A stretch of DNA of 43,982 nt from Gammaproteobacteria bacterium (GTDB lineage Bacteria; Pseudomonadota; Gammaproteobacteria; Enterobacterales; Alteromonadaceae). Below the pieces are notes generated by a model. That model saw only the letters and a list, made by a program, of their open reading frames with translations. It made no database searches and had not been told where the DNA came from. This document shows, piece by piece, positions 7,847-16,264 of this stretch (positions within the stretch are counted from its first letter, which is position 1; each line of letters starts with the position of its first letter). Both the position numbers and the translations under genes were made by a program. The stretch is from NCBI GenBank assembly GCA_018826295.1, contig JAHJZX010000031.1, positions 1-43,982 of the forward strand, given 5' to 3'.

Positions 7847-9514
7847 ATGTTATACCGGCTTATATTTTTCATGCTGCTTGTCGTATCTTGTTGTAGTGCA
7901 ACAGGTAAAACGACTGCGCCGTTAAGTGGCGCTATAGCTTCACCTGATCAGTATGGTGCGGCTACCGCTGAGCAGATAATGCGTCAGGGAGGAAACGCTG
8001 TCGATGCCGCCATAGCAACCGCTTTTACGCTGGCGGTAACCTATCCTGAAGCTGGCAATATAGGCGGTGGCGGTTTTATGCTGATTTGGTTTGACGGTAA
8101 GCCTTACTTTTTAGATTACCGCGAAACGGCACCGGCAAAAGCCCACCGTGATATGTTTCTGGATGAAGAAAAACAGGTCATTGAGAATTTAAGCCTGATT
8201 GGCGCCCAAGCCAGCGGTGTACCGGGCACCGTAATGGGCTTGTGGCAGGCGCATCAACGTTTTGGCACCCTACCCTGGGCTGACTTGGTTAAACCGGCTG
8301 TGCACTACGCCCTAAACGGTTTTATCGTTGCGGATAACCAATACCAATACCGCGCCGACCTGCTTAGCCAACTGGCGGGTAAAACCAACTTTGCCGACTA
8401 CTTTGACACTATGCAAGCCGGCGAGAATTTTCGCCAACCAGAGCTGGCCGCCACTTTACAGCGCATTGCAGAGCATGGCCCGGCCGATTTTTATCAGGGC
8501 GAAACCGCAAAGCTACTGGTAGCACAGATGCAACGCGATGGAGGCCTTATTAGCCTGGCGGATTTAGCCGGCTATAAAGCCGGCTGGCGCGAGCCTGTTG
8601 TGATGCCATGGCGCGATTATCAATTGATCACTGCGGCACCGCCCAGCTCAGGCGGCATTGCCCTGGGTCAGTTACTCGGCTTGAAGCAACGCAGAGCCGC
8701 TGACTTTACCGGTGTATCACTTAACAGCCCACAATATGTGCATTTAATCGCCGAAATCGAAAAGCGGGTTTACGCTGACCGCGCCAATTATCTCGGCGAC
8801 CCCGACTTTATTAAGGTACCACAGCAGCAATTACTTGCGCCCGCCTATTTAGACCAAAGAGCTGCTGAAATAAACCCACAACAGATCTCCGTTACCGCTA
8901 GCGTAAAACCGGGGTTGGAAGGCTACCACACCACACATTTTTCAGTTCTGGATAAAGATGGCAATGCCGTGTCCAATACCTACACACTCAATCTCGACTT
9001 CGGCAGTGGTGTGGTGGTGCAAGGTGCAGGCTTTTTACTGAATAACGAAATGGACGATTTTTCTGCCAAGCCAGGTGTGCCCAACGCCTTTGGTGTTGTT
9101 GGTAACGACGCCAATGCCATCGCAGCAGGCAAACGCATGTTATCGTCAATGACGCCGAGTTTGTTGGTAAAAGAAGGTAAGGTAGAGTTGGCAATCGGTA
9201 CGCCGGGCGGCTCAACTATTTTTACGTCAATTTTTCAGGTTATGGTCAACCTGTACGATTTTCAATTGTCGTTAGCCGAGGCTGTTGCTGCACCGCGTTT
9301 TCATCATCAATTGTTGCCCAAAGATCAAATTAACATGGAACCTTATGCACCGCTGTCGCCCGAGGTGCAACAGGCTCTGCTGCAAAAAGGCTATAAGCTG
9401 CATACCCAAAGCTGGAGCCTGGGCGATATTCAGGCCATTAAGGTATTGGATGGAAAGGTAGAAGCAGTGGCAGATCCACGCTCACGCGGCGTCGCAACTG
9501 TGTTTCGCTATTAG
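7847..9514 (+). CDS. ggt: Gamma-glutamyltransferase (glutathione hydrolase)
   Basis: A 555-residue N-terminal-nucleophile hydrolase that cleaves and transfers the gamma-glutamyl group of glutathione in the periplasm. The proenzyme cuts itself before Thr362 in HTTHFSV, which becomes the nucleophile of the small subunit. Other family blocks are present: GNAVDAAIATA, AGNIGGGGFM, LLNNEMDDFSAKPG and GTPGGST. The N-terminus has a hydrophobic stretch ending VVSC (Cys15), which fits a lipoprotein signal, so it may be anchored to a membrane. AGGAGG stands seven bases before the ATG. The next gene starts six bases after the stop, pointing to one operon. Confidence 0.95.
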   Translation: MLYRLIFFMLLVVSCCSATGKTTAPLSGAIASPDQYGAATAEQIMRQGGNAVDAAIATAFTLAVTYPEAGNIGGGGFMLIWFDGKPYFLDYRETAPAKAHRDMFLDEEKQVIENLSLIGAQASGVPGTVMGLWQAHQRFGTLPWADLVKPAVHYALNGFIVADNQYQYRADLLSQLAGKTNFADYFDTMQAGENFRQPELAATLQRIAEHGPADFYQGETAKLLVAQMQRDGGLISLADLAGYKAGWREPVVMPWRDYQLITAAPPSSGGIALGQLLGLKQRRAADFTGVSLNSPQYVHLIAEIEKRVYADRANYLGDPDFIKVPQQQLLAPAYLDQRAAEINPQQISVTASVKPGLEGYHTTHFSVLDKDGNAVSNTYTLNLDFGSGVVVQGAGFLLNNEMDDFSAKPGVPNAFGVVGNDANAIAAGKRMLSSMTPSLLVKEGKVELAIGTPGGSTIFTSIFQVMVNLYDFQLSLAEAVAAPRFHHQLLPKDQINMEPYAPLSPEVQQALLQKGYKLHTQSWSLGDIQAIKVLDGKVEAVADPRSRGVATVFRY

Positions 9515-9520
9515 GTTGCT

Positions 9521-10330
9521 ATGCTGATGCCTATTGCCGCGTTATTACTTTACTTAAGCCTGTTATCCAGCATAGCCTCAGCCGATGTGCTACCGACAAC
9601 GCCAGACCAGCTTGGCGTACCACCGGTAACACTGCGATTTTGCTACGAAGATAAGCAGCTGTTGCCCTATTATGCCGGCAATAGTGCAGCGGTGCCTGAA
9701 CTTGCTGGTGCAACCATAGAACATTTAACACGTGCAGCGTACGAAGCAGGTATTTCACTCGAGCTTGTCCGCATGCCCTGGTTACGCTGTTTGCAACAGC
9801 TGGAGGACAACAGCGTTGATGCGCTGGTTGCTGCTTATGACGAAAGCCGCGCTCATTTCACCCGCTACCCGGTAACGGCTGAAGGTACACCAGATCCAAC
9901 GCTGGCAATTAATCAGTTGGGGTTATGCCTGGCTTACCGCTACGACAATATGTTGCCGGACAAGATAACGTCTAACCTCAGTATTACTGTATCCAGGCCA
10001 TTGGGTTACCGCCCAATCCCCTTTCCGGCCAATACGGTTTTAGTGCCTGCACACTCGCCTGAACAAGCGCTTGAACTGGTGGTGTCAGGCCGCGTCGATG
10101 CCACCACAGTGTTGTGTGAGTTAAATGGCGTTAAAGCTCAGGAGCAGCATTTAAATCTGCTACCGGTGTTAATAATGTACCCGCCATTATATCAAAGTGA
10201 TGGTTACCTGATGTTTAGCCGGGCGTTTTATAAACACTATCCACAATATGCAGCACAGCTGTGGCAGGCTTTGCCACAGACGCTAGATAAAAGCCGCTAC
10301 CTGCAATATCTTAACTATCAGTTTTATTAA
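9521..10330 (+). CDS. Periplasmic solute-binding-like protein (SBP_bac_3 type)
   Basis: A 269-residue protein with a signal peptide ending in SSIASA. The mature part has the layout of family-3 solute-binding folds: an opening VTLRFCYED strand, a GATIEHLTRAAYEAGISLELV helix-strand unit and the PWLRCLQQLEDNSVDALV loop. No permease or ATPase gene is nearby, so it may be an orphan binding or sensory protein. It begins six bases after ggt and is probably co-transcribed, suggesting a glutathione-derived or amino acid ligand (inference). Its stop shares four bases (TTAA) with the convergent psiE-like gene. Confidence 0.75.
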   Translation: MLMPIAALLLYLSLLSSIASADVLPTTPDQLGVPPVTLRFCYEDKQLLPYYAGNSAAVPELAGATIEHLTRAAYEAGISLELVRMPWLRCLQQLEDNSVDALVAAYDESRAHFTRYPVTAEGTPDPTLAINQLGLCLAYRYDNMLPDKITSNLSITVSRPLGYRPIPFPANTVLVPAHSPEQALELVVSGRVDATTVLCELNGVKAQEQHLNLLPVLIMYPPLYQSDGYLMFSRAFYKHYPQYAAQLWQALPQTLDKSRYLQYLNYQFY

Positions 10331-10800
10331 CGGTTATTCGATGGTTTATGCTCTTTATGCAATAACCAGTAGGTGACGCCCAAAGCCAGCACAGTAACTG
10401 CAATAGCCAGAATGTAATCTGCCGACATTTTCTCGACATCCAGCACTATTACTTTACGTGCAATAGCCATCAGTGCTGTGGCAACCACCAACTTTACCGG
10501 AAAGTCATTAGACTCCAGATACAAGCGGATATTGATAAATATCTCTATTGCTATCAGTACAGCCATAAAGGCACCAAAAGTGTAGAAGATATCGTTAATA
10601 TTCAGCAAAAACATCGGTGGTGTAAGTAACCGCTGGTAAAGTACGTAAAGCACATCACCAATGCCCCAGACAATCACCGCTACCATCAATACGGCCAGCA
10701 CACGCACGCACTGACGGATAATACGGTGCAAATGTTTAATTAAAGGGTCGATATGCTCTTCAGGCAATTCTTTATGTTGCGCATCTTTGCTGTCTGCCAT
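10327..10800 (-). CDS. PsiE-family (phosphate-starvation-inducible) membrane protein
   Basis: A 157-residue inner-membrane protein with four hydrophobic segments. The block ATALMAIARKVIVLD is the signature of the PsiE family, whose E. coli member is induced by phosphate starvation but has no known biochemical role. A charged N-terminal stretch of about 30 residues faces the cytoplasm. No Pho box could be identified with confidence in the short upstream gap. The stop codon overlaps that of the convergent binding-protein gene. Confidence 0.88.
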   Translation of the reverse strand: MADSKDAQHKELPEEHIDPLIKHLHRIIRQCVRVLAVLMVAVIVWGIGDVLYVLYQRLLTPPMFLLNINDIFYTFGAFMAVLIAIEIFINIRLYLESNDFPVKLVVATALMAIARKVIVLDVEKMSADYILAIAVTVLALGVTYWLLHKEHKPSNNR

Positions 10801-10914
10801 CCTGTGCTCTCCACCAATAAAGTTTTTATTACCACGCTGTACTAAAGCCTTATTGCCGCCTATTGATTAATTTGTCAAGGTTGCTACAAATTAGATTTAT
10901 CATCAGGAGTTGCC

Positions 10915-11913
10915 ATGCGTAGCTATTTATTTGCCGGTCTGGCCTACGCTGCCTTGTCTCAAGCTGTCAGCGCTGACACCGATAGCCTGGCCAAACTTAA
11001 ACTGCAGCCTAACATTACCCTGTCTGGGCTCTCAAGTGGCGCCTATATGGCCGGCCAATACCATTTAGCTTTTGCCGGTCAGGTTGACGGTGTTGCTATG
11101 CTCGCAGCCGGCCCGGTGTATTGTGCGCAAAACAGCCTTGGCCTGGCGCTGGAGCATTGCTTCAACAAGGCGACCAGTTCACCCGATATGGTGGCCATTA
11201 ATAGCTACTTAAAAGACCAGCAAAACAAAGGCAATTTGGCCGCTGTAAGCAAGCTGCAACAGGATAAAGTGTGGATCTTTCACGGTAGCAAAGACGCCAC
11301 AGTTTATCCTGGTCTGGCGGTGGCACTGCAACAACAATATCAGCAATGGCTGGCTGCAGAAAACATCGCCTTGATTAATGATAAAGCCTTTGGCCACACC
11401 TTTCCGACAGATCGCACTGATTTGGGTAACTGCGACCTGTCCGAATCACCTTACCTGGCCAGTTGTGATTATGATGCCGCCGGCGAATTGCTGACCTTTT
11501 TACTCGGCAAGCTAAACCGCAAAAGCCAGCAGGTCTCAGGAAAACTGTACACCCTGGCTCAGCATCAGTTATCGAGCGCTGCGCAAACCACCCTTGCCAA
11601 AACCGGCTATTTGTATGTGCCAACCAGCTGTGCCGAAGGCCAAAGCTGTCGCTTGCATGTCAGCTTTCATGGCTGTAAGCAAAACGCTGAGACTGTCGGC
11701 GATGCCTACACAACTGGCACGGGTTTAAATAATTACGCTGATAGCAATAATATAGTGGTGTTATATCCGCAAACAACCGCCAGCAGTATTAACCCGTTTA
11801 ACCCCAATGCCTGTTGGGATTGGTGGGGCTATACCAGCGCGGACTATGCCACTGTCAAGGGTACACAGCTGCAAGCCGTTTACCAGTTAGTTAAGGCAGT
11901 TCAGTCGTTCTAA
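10915..11913 (+). CDS. Secreted PHB-depolymerase-type esterase
   Basis: A 332-residue secreted alpha/beta hydrolase with a signal peptide ending QAVSA. The nucleophile is Ser40 in GLSSG; Asp127 (HGSKDATVYPG) and His161 (FGHTFP) complete the likely triad, and HGC at 252-254 forms the oxyanion region. This early order of Ser, Asp and His is the one known from the circularly permuted single-domain PHB depolymerase of Penicillium funiculosum (Ser39, Asp121, His155). The likely substrate is poly(3-hydroxybutyrate) or a short-chain polyester or oligomer. AGGAG precedes the ATG. No substrate-binding domain is attached, which fits a soluble-oligomer or denatured-polymer enzyme. Confidence 0.85.
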   Translation: MRSYLFAGLAYAALSQAVSADTDSLAKLKLQPNITLSGLSSGAYMAGQYHLAFAGQVDGVAMLAAGPVYCAQNSLGLALEHCFNKATSSPDMVAINSYLKDQQNKGNLAAVSKLQQDKVWIFHGSKDATVYPGLAVALQQQYQQWLAAENIALINDKAFGHTFPTDRTDLGNCDLSESPYLASCDYDAAGELLTFLLGKLNRKSQQVSGKLYTLAQHQLSSAAQTTLAKTGYLYVPTSCAEGQSCRLHVSFHGCKQNAETVGDAYTTGTGLNNYADSNNIVVLYPQTTASSINPFNPNACWDWWGYTSADYATVKGTQLQAVYQLVKAVQSF

Positions 11914-12662
11914 AACATTCTGGACCAGGTTAAAAATGCCGATAGCCCGCTATCGCGATCGGTTAGCGGGCTATTACCGATACTGCTGCCATACCAATGA
12001 TGTTCAATTCCAAGCCGGGTCATTCCGCCAAACAGCACCGGCGTGCTGATCGCAACACCGGCATTATAATTAACTGTGCCTGAGGCCTCATAAGCCGCGC
12101 GTGTGCTGGTCGCTTCATCAATGCGCACGCCGTAGTAATAATCTACCAGGCGGCTGTCAGCGTAACTGATACCAAATTTTGGCTCGATCACGACTGGCCC
12201 TTGCCGTACCTGATAGCTAATGTTCAACTTTGTCTCGTTGCCTTTTGAGTGGCCTAACACGTCATACAGGGTCTCAGCTTCTAACAGCCATTGCTGCTGC
12301 CGCAGCTGAACCGCAATACCAGCATCGATAGCGTTTTTCCGCTTTGCCATACCGGTAAAAATATCACTGTCAGAGCTATCAAAACCGGCAAAGCGTGGTG
12401 CCAGTTTGGCACTGATAGTAAAGTTACCTAAATCAGCCAGCTTGTAACTGATAAAGGGGCCATATACCGACAACTTGTCACCCCGATAACCTAACACTGG
12501 CAGTGGAATGACGCGTTGACGGTAGCCCTGATAAATTTCCTGATTAACGCCGATACCAACGCCATATAAAAAGCCTTGCGGAGCACTTTGTTGTGCGCTA
12601 ACCGTCTGATAAGGCAACACAGCTAAACAACAGGTTAAGGCGGTAAATCGAAAAAACGGCAT
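11910..12662 (-). CDS. MipA/OmpV-family outer membrane protein
   Basis: A 250-residue beta-barrel protein with a signal peptide ending QTVSA. The mature chain has the alternating amphipathic strands and C-terminal aromatic residue (TWSRMF) of an outer membrane barrel. GYRGDKLSVYGPFISYKLAD and the closing DRDSGLSAFLTWSRMF are the regions shared by MipA/OmpV proteins. Such proteins have been described as scaffold proteins for murein enzymes (MipA) or as adhesion and porin-like barrels (OmpV); the role here is open. The stop codon shares four bases (CTAA) with the convergent esterase gene. Confidence 0.9.
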   Translation of the reverse strand: MPFFRFTALTCCLAVLPYQTVSAQQSAPQGFLYGVGIGVNQEIYQGYRQRVIPLPVLGYRGDKLSVYGPFISYKLADLGNFTISAKLAPRFAGFDSSDSDIFTGMAKRKNAIDAGIAVQLRQQQWLLEAETLYDVLGHSKGNETKLNISYQVRQGPVVIEPKFGISYADSRLVDYYYGVRIDEATSTRAAYEASGTVNYNAGVAISTPVLFGGMTRLGIEHHWYGSSIGNSPLTDRDSGLSAFLTWSRMF

Positions 12663-12753
12663 AAATTTTCTCCTCCACAGAGACTGTCAGCTGCATGGTA
12701 TGACTTTTAAACATTGTGAGATAAAACTGTCTGGATCTTGCGACAGTATTGTT

Positions 12754-14034
12754 TCAAACAAAAAACAATACAGCTATTGCGGACAACAGGATCATTAAGG
12801 TGGCAATAAATACATTTTTTGCCAATGCCTTACTGCCAAAAGCAAAAACCATTGCACATTTAACGACGGTATTACTCAGTACAGCCAGCGTAATCGCAAA
12901 AGTCGCTAACACATAGCTGGCCTGGCTTTGTTGGGCATATTCCGTCATTGACAAGGTAATAGCGTCTACATCGGTTAAACCAGCCACTATCGCCAAAATA
13001 TACAGCCCCTCTTCTGCTGCGTAGTGTTCAGTAATTTTTACCAGTAGTAATATTGCCGCAAAGAGTGCACCAAATTTAATAGCTGCCAGCAAGCTAAATG
13101 GATTGCTCAACTTGACACTGCTATGAGGCATTTCTGAAGACTGCTGTATACTACGCCAATAGAACCAGGCTGCCGACACCGCACAGCATAGTGCCATTAT
13201 TGCAAACGGCAACCACAGCCCTGCCAGCAAAGGCCGATAGACAATACCTACGGTAACCAGAACCCGGATAAACATGACCAACCAGGCAAGCAACACACCG
13301 CTGGCTTGTGATTGCGCTGCCTGGGCATCGGGCATAAATTTGCTACTGCGGGCGAAGCTTAAGGTTGCCGCCGTCGAAGACGCCAGTCCGCCACTAATAC
13401 CGGTGATTACAGTGCCGTGTGCCGTACCCAGCCAGCGCACAGCAACATAGCCCAGCAGAGACATTGACGAGATTAAGATCACCAGTAACCAGAGCTTATA
13501 AGGGTTTAACGCCTGCCACGGATCTACCGGCTGATTTGGCAGTAACGGCAGCACAATAAAACTGGCAATTAACAGTTTTAAACCGGCGTAGAGATCATCG
13601 GTATCAATTTTACTGACTAATCCGTGCAGCGGTTGCTTAAAGGTCAGGATGGCAGAGGTTAAAATACCCAGCATTACCGCCAACTCTGCATAGCCATACA
13701 TCACGGCACCACCGAGCAAACACACTGTTACCGCGCTAATTTCGCTGGTTAAGCCGAGCGAGCTTGGGCTATTTCGGTTCTCCAGCACATAAGCGGCAAT
13801 TACTGCTGCACTGACAACCAAAATGGTAACAACAAACAACCAGGGTGACTGCAATTGTAACGATAACCAACCCGCTACTGCGCCGGCCTGCGCAAACAAA
13901 ATATAGGTACGCAAGCCGCCAAAGCTGTTTGGATGTTCATCGCGGCGGTGTTTTTCCCGTTCAATGCCTACCAGCGCCCCCAACAACAGAGCAATTAAAA
14001 AGTTTTGTATCACAGCAAAATCAAATTCAGACAT
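12754..14034 (-). CDS. MgtC/SapB and DUF4010 membrane protein
   Basis: A 426-residue inner-membrane protein with about twelve hydrophobic segments. Residues 10-130 match the MgtC/SapB N-terminal domain (LLLGALVGIEREKHRRDE, GGLRTYILFAQAGAVAG), and the rest matches DUF4010 (GISGGLASSTAATLSFAR, VAGLTDVDAITLSM). This two-domain architecture occurs widely in bacteria and its function is unknown; it should not be equated with the Salmonella virulence protein MgtC. It is monocistronic, with 91 bases separating it from the MipA gene. Confidence 0.88.
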   Translation of the reverse strand: MSEFDFAVIQNFLIALLLGALVGIEREKHRRDEHPNSFGGLRTYILFAQAGAVAGWLSLQLQSPWLFVVTILVVSAAVIAAYVLENRNSPSSLGLTSEISAVTVCLLGGAVMYGYAELAVMLGILTSAILTFKQPLHGLVSKIDTDDLYAGLKLLIASFIVLPLLPNQPVDPWQALNPYKLWLLVILISSMSLLGYVAVRWLGTAHGTVITGISGGLASSTAATLSFARSSKFMPDAQAAQSQASGVLLAWLVMFIRVLVTVGIVYRPLLAGLWLPFAIMALCCAVSAAWFYWRSIQQSSEMPHSSVKLSNPFSLLAAIKFGALFAAILLLVKITEHYAAEEGLYILAIVAGLTDVDAITLSMTEYAQQSQASYVLATFAITLAVLSNTVVKCAMVFAFGSKALAKNVFIATLMILLSAIAVLFFV

Positions 14035-14186
14035 TTATACAATAACTCAGTAAGTTAGCGTTGTTTTAATTCAGCATAGCGTAATTTGTTTGCCGATGGC
14101 ACTTAGCACAGCAGTTAATAGTTAAATTGAGTAGCAGCCTGCTTCGCGCTACACTCGCTGCCTTTATCCAGTGTGCGAGTAAATTT

Positions 14187-14735
14187 ATGGCATTAAAAGC
14201 CACCGTCTTTAAAGTACAGTTACAGATTGCCGATATGGACCGGCATTATTATCAAAGCCACAGCCTGACGCTGGCGCAGCACCCATCAGAAAACGATGAA
14301 CGTATGATGGTAAGATTATTGGCATTTGCGATGAATGCCAGCGACAGCCTGGCGTTTACCAAAGGCTTAAGTGCCGAAGACGATGAGCCGGAACTGTGGG
14401 ACAAAACGCTGAGCGGCGAGATAAACCTGTGGGTGGAATTTGGCCAGAGCGATGAAAAGTGGCTGCGCAAAGCCGCCGGTCGGGCAAAACACGTACAATT
14501 ATTTTGCTACGGTGGCCGCAGCGTGCCGGTATGGTGGAAGAATAATCAGCAGGCGCTGCAACGCTACCAAAACCTGAGTGTGCTGGACATTGACGAAACA
14601 GCTGTTGCCAGTATGGCAAAATTGGTTAACCGTACCATGAACCTGCAATGCAATATCAGCGAAGGCCAGATTTGGCTGTCCGACGCTGAGCAAAGTGTAT
14701 TAGTAGAGCCGGTGTTGCTAAAAGCCGCGCAATAA
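14187..14735 (+). CDS. yaeQ: YaeQ-family protein
   Basis: A 182-residue cytoplasmic protein. MALKATVFKVQLQIADMDRH, HPSENDERMMVRLLAFA, DEPELWDK and TMNLQCNISEGQIWLSD match the E. coli YaeQ protein closely along the whole length. The family has a compact fold related to PD-(D/E)XK nucleases; a role in suppressing rfaH defects was reported in enteric bacteria, but its activity is not established. The start is set at 14187 because the E. coli protein starts MALKAT; the longer frame begins with TTG at 14127 and adds 20 residues with no counterpart. Confidence 0.93.
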   Translation: MALKATVFKVQLQIADMDRHYYQSHSLTLAQHPSENDERMMVRLLAFAMNASDSLAFTKGLSAEDDEPELWDKTLSGEINLWVEFGQSDEKWLRKAAGRAKHVQLFCYGGRSVPVWWKNNQQALQRYQNLSVLDIDETAVASMAKLVNRTMNLQCNISEGQIWLSDAEQSVLVEPVLLKAAQ

Positions 14736-14740
14736 CCGCA

Positions 14741-15316
14741 TCAGCCCAAGCGTGGATCGGATTCGGTTAGCATCGGCTGCTGCTTATTTTGCTGACAAAA
14801 CGCCAGTAGCGCCGGGTAATCGTCCAGTTCCAGCAATTCACGAAACAAGGTCCAATCCAGCAGGCTATACAGCGCCATGGCGACATAATTCCACTGAGCA
14901 AATTCGCCATTGGCCGCTTGCTGCTCTAAGACAAACAAGGATGTCGCCACCCGCTCGCGCTGCAAGTTAAAAAACAACTTATCGTCATTGGTATCAAAGC
15001 CACTGCGGCTGAGTTGTAACAACATCACTAAAGAATCATTTACCGCGTTAATCACTGTCAGCTGGTTTTCCTGATACCAGCTTAGCGGCGCTAACCCGAG
15101 CCTGGGTGCCAGATAACGGTAAATTACGCCCGAGTCAAAGATAACCTGCCCTTCATCATCTAACATAGGAATACGCAGCGTTGGATTAAGCGCCGCCAGC
15201 GTTTCGCGATCCGCGCCGGCAAAGATATTCAGGTTAATAAAGTCATGCGCTGTTGCTGCTAATAACAAACGAATACGTCGAACATAGGGCGACGTTTGTG
15301 AGCCATACAGTTTCAT
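14741..15316 (-). CDS. Glutathione S-transferase-family protein
   Basis: A 191-residue protein. The N-terminal thioredoxin-like domain has SPYVRRIRLLL in the active-site helix and IPMLDDEGQVIFDSGVIYRYL at the glutathione-binding turn (Pro then Asp-Ser). The all-helical second domain follows from about residue 80. The active residue is probably Ser or Thr near position 7-9, since no Cys is present there. Substrate is unknown. It starts three bases after the stop of the DMT exporter gene, so the two are co-transcribed. Confidence 0.88.
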   Translation of the reverse strand: MKLYGSQTSPYVRRIRLLLAATAHDFINLNIFAGADRETLAALNPTLRIPMLDDEGQVIFDSGVIYRYLAPRLGLAPLSWYQENQLTVINAVNDSLVMLLQLSRSGFDTNDDKLFFNLQRERVATSLFVLEQQAANGEFAQWNYVAMALYSLLDWTLFRELLELDDYPALLAFCQQNKQQPMLTESDPRLG

Positions 15317-15318
15317 CG

Positions 15319-16212
15319 TTACTCCTTTACAGGCGCAGCATTGCTGCGCAATGTGCTTAGGTTAAAGCCACTTACCAGCATAGTACCGGCAATTACCACA
15401 GCAGCACCAACCAAGGTGTGCCAGCCGATAGTTTCCTGCAAAAACAGGTGCCCCCATACTACACCAAACACCGGGATTAAAAATGTCACTGTTAGTGTTG
15501 GCGTTGCACCTAAATCCTGCACCAGACGAAAATACAACATATAGGCCACACCGGTACAAACAACCCCCAGCGCCAGCACAGCATACAGGCTTTGGCTGGC
15601 AGGTTCGGCTACAGGTAACGGTATAAGCCACAACATCGGCAGCAGCCACAGCGTAGCTCCCCACATATTGCCATGTGCATTAGAAAACGCCGCTACCGGT
15701 TTTGCCAGACGCGTATACCAGGTAGCAATACCATAGCAACAAGCCGCACCCGCTGCTGCCGCTATGGCGGGTAAGGCATTGCGGTCAACCGCCGTATCAA
15801 AGCCCACCAATATAACGACACCACTAATTCCCAACAGTAAGCCGCAGCTGATTTTTAATGACATACGCTGGCGAAAAAACATCCAGCCAATCAAAGCTCC
15901 CCATAACGGAGCCGTGGCATTAAGCACCGCCAGCAATGACGCAGTGAGGGTTTGCGCCGCATAAGCAAACAGCAGAAACGGCAATGCCGTGTTAAAAAAA
16001 CTCAGCAGCAAAAAATGGCCAACATGGCCTCGTATTGGCAGCCGGCGCTGAAAAGCAATGGCAACCAGCGCCAGAAACAAGGCTGCCAGTAACACCCGGC
16101 CGAACATCAGCCAGGCCGGGCCAAGCTCCGGCACGGCAATCCGCATAAATAAAAATGAGGCGCCCCAAATAGCGGCTAACGAAAATAACCGCACTATACT
16201 GGCTGAATTCAA
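15319..16212 (-). CDS. DMT-superfamily (EamA) exporter
   Basis: A 297-residue membrane protein with about ten helices and the classic EamA signature LAAIWGASFLFMRIAVPELGP at the N-terminus and TVTFLIPVFGVVWGHLFLQETI in the second half. Likely an exporter of an amino acid or other small compound. It is followed three bases later by the glutathione S-transferase gene, a pairing seen with exporters that remove conjugated or reactive compounds; that link is inference. Confidence 0.9.
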   Translation of the reverse strand: MNSASIVRLFSLAAIWGASFLFMRIAVPELGPAWLMFGRVLLAALFLALVAIAFQRRLPIRGHVGHFLLLSFFNTALPFLLFAYAAQTLTASLLAVLNATAPLWGALIGWMFFRQRMSLKISCGLLLGISGVVILVGFDTAVDRNALPAIAAAAGAACCYGIATWYTRLAKPVAAFSNAHGNMWGATLWLLPMLWLIPLPVAEPASQSLYAVLALGVVCTGVAYMLYFRLVQDLGATPTLTVTFLIPVFGVVWGHLFLQETIGWHTLVGAAVVIAGTMLVSGFNLSTLRSNAAPVKE

Positions 16213-16264
16213 CTGCTTTTTCCCGTTTTACTTCAAACGTTAAGCTACAACTTTGACCAAAGCT

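Noticed and set aside
14127..14186. 20-residue extension of YaeQ
   Set aside because: It begins with TTG, has no ribosome binding site, and the E. coli protein starts at the downstream ATG.
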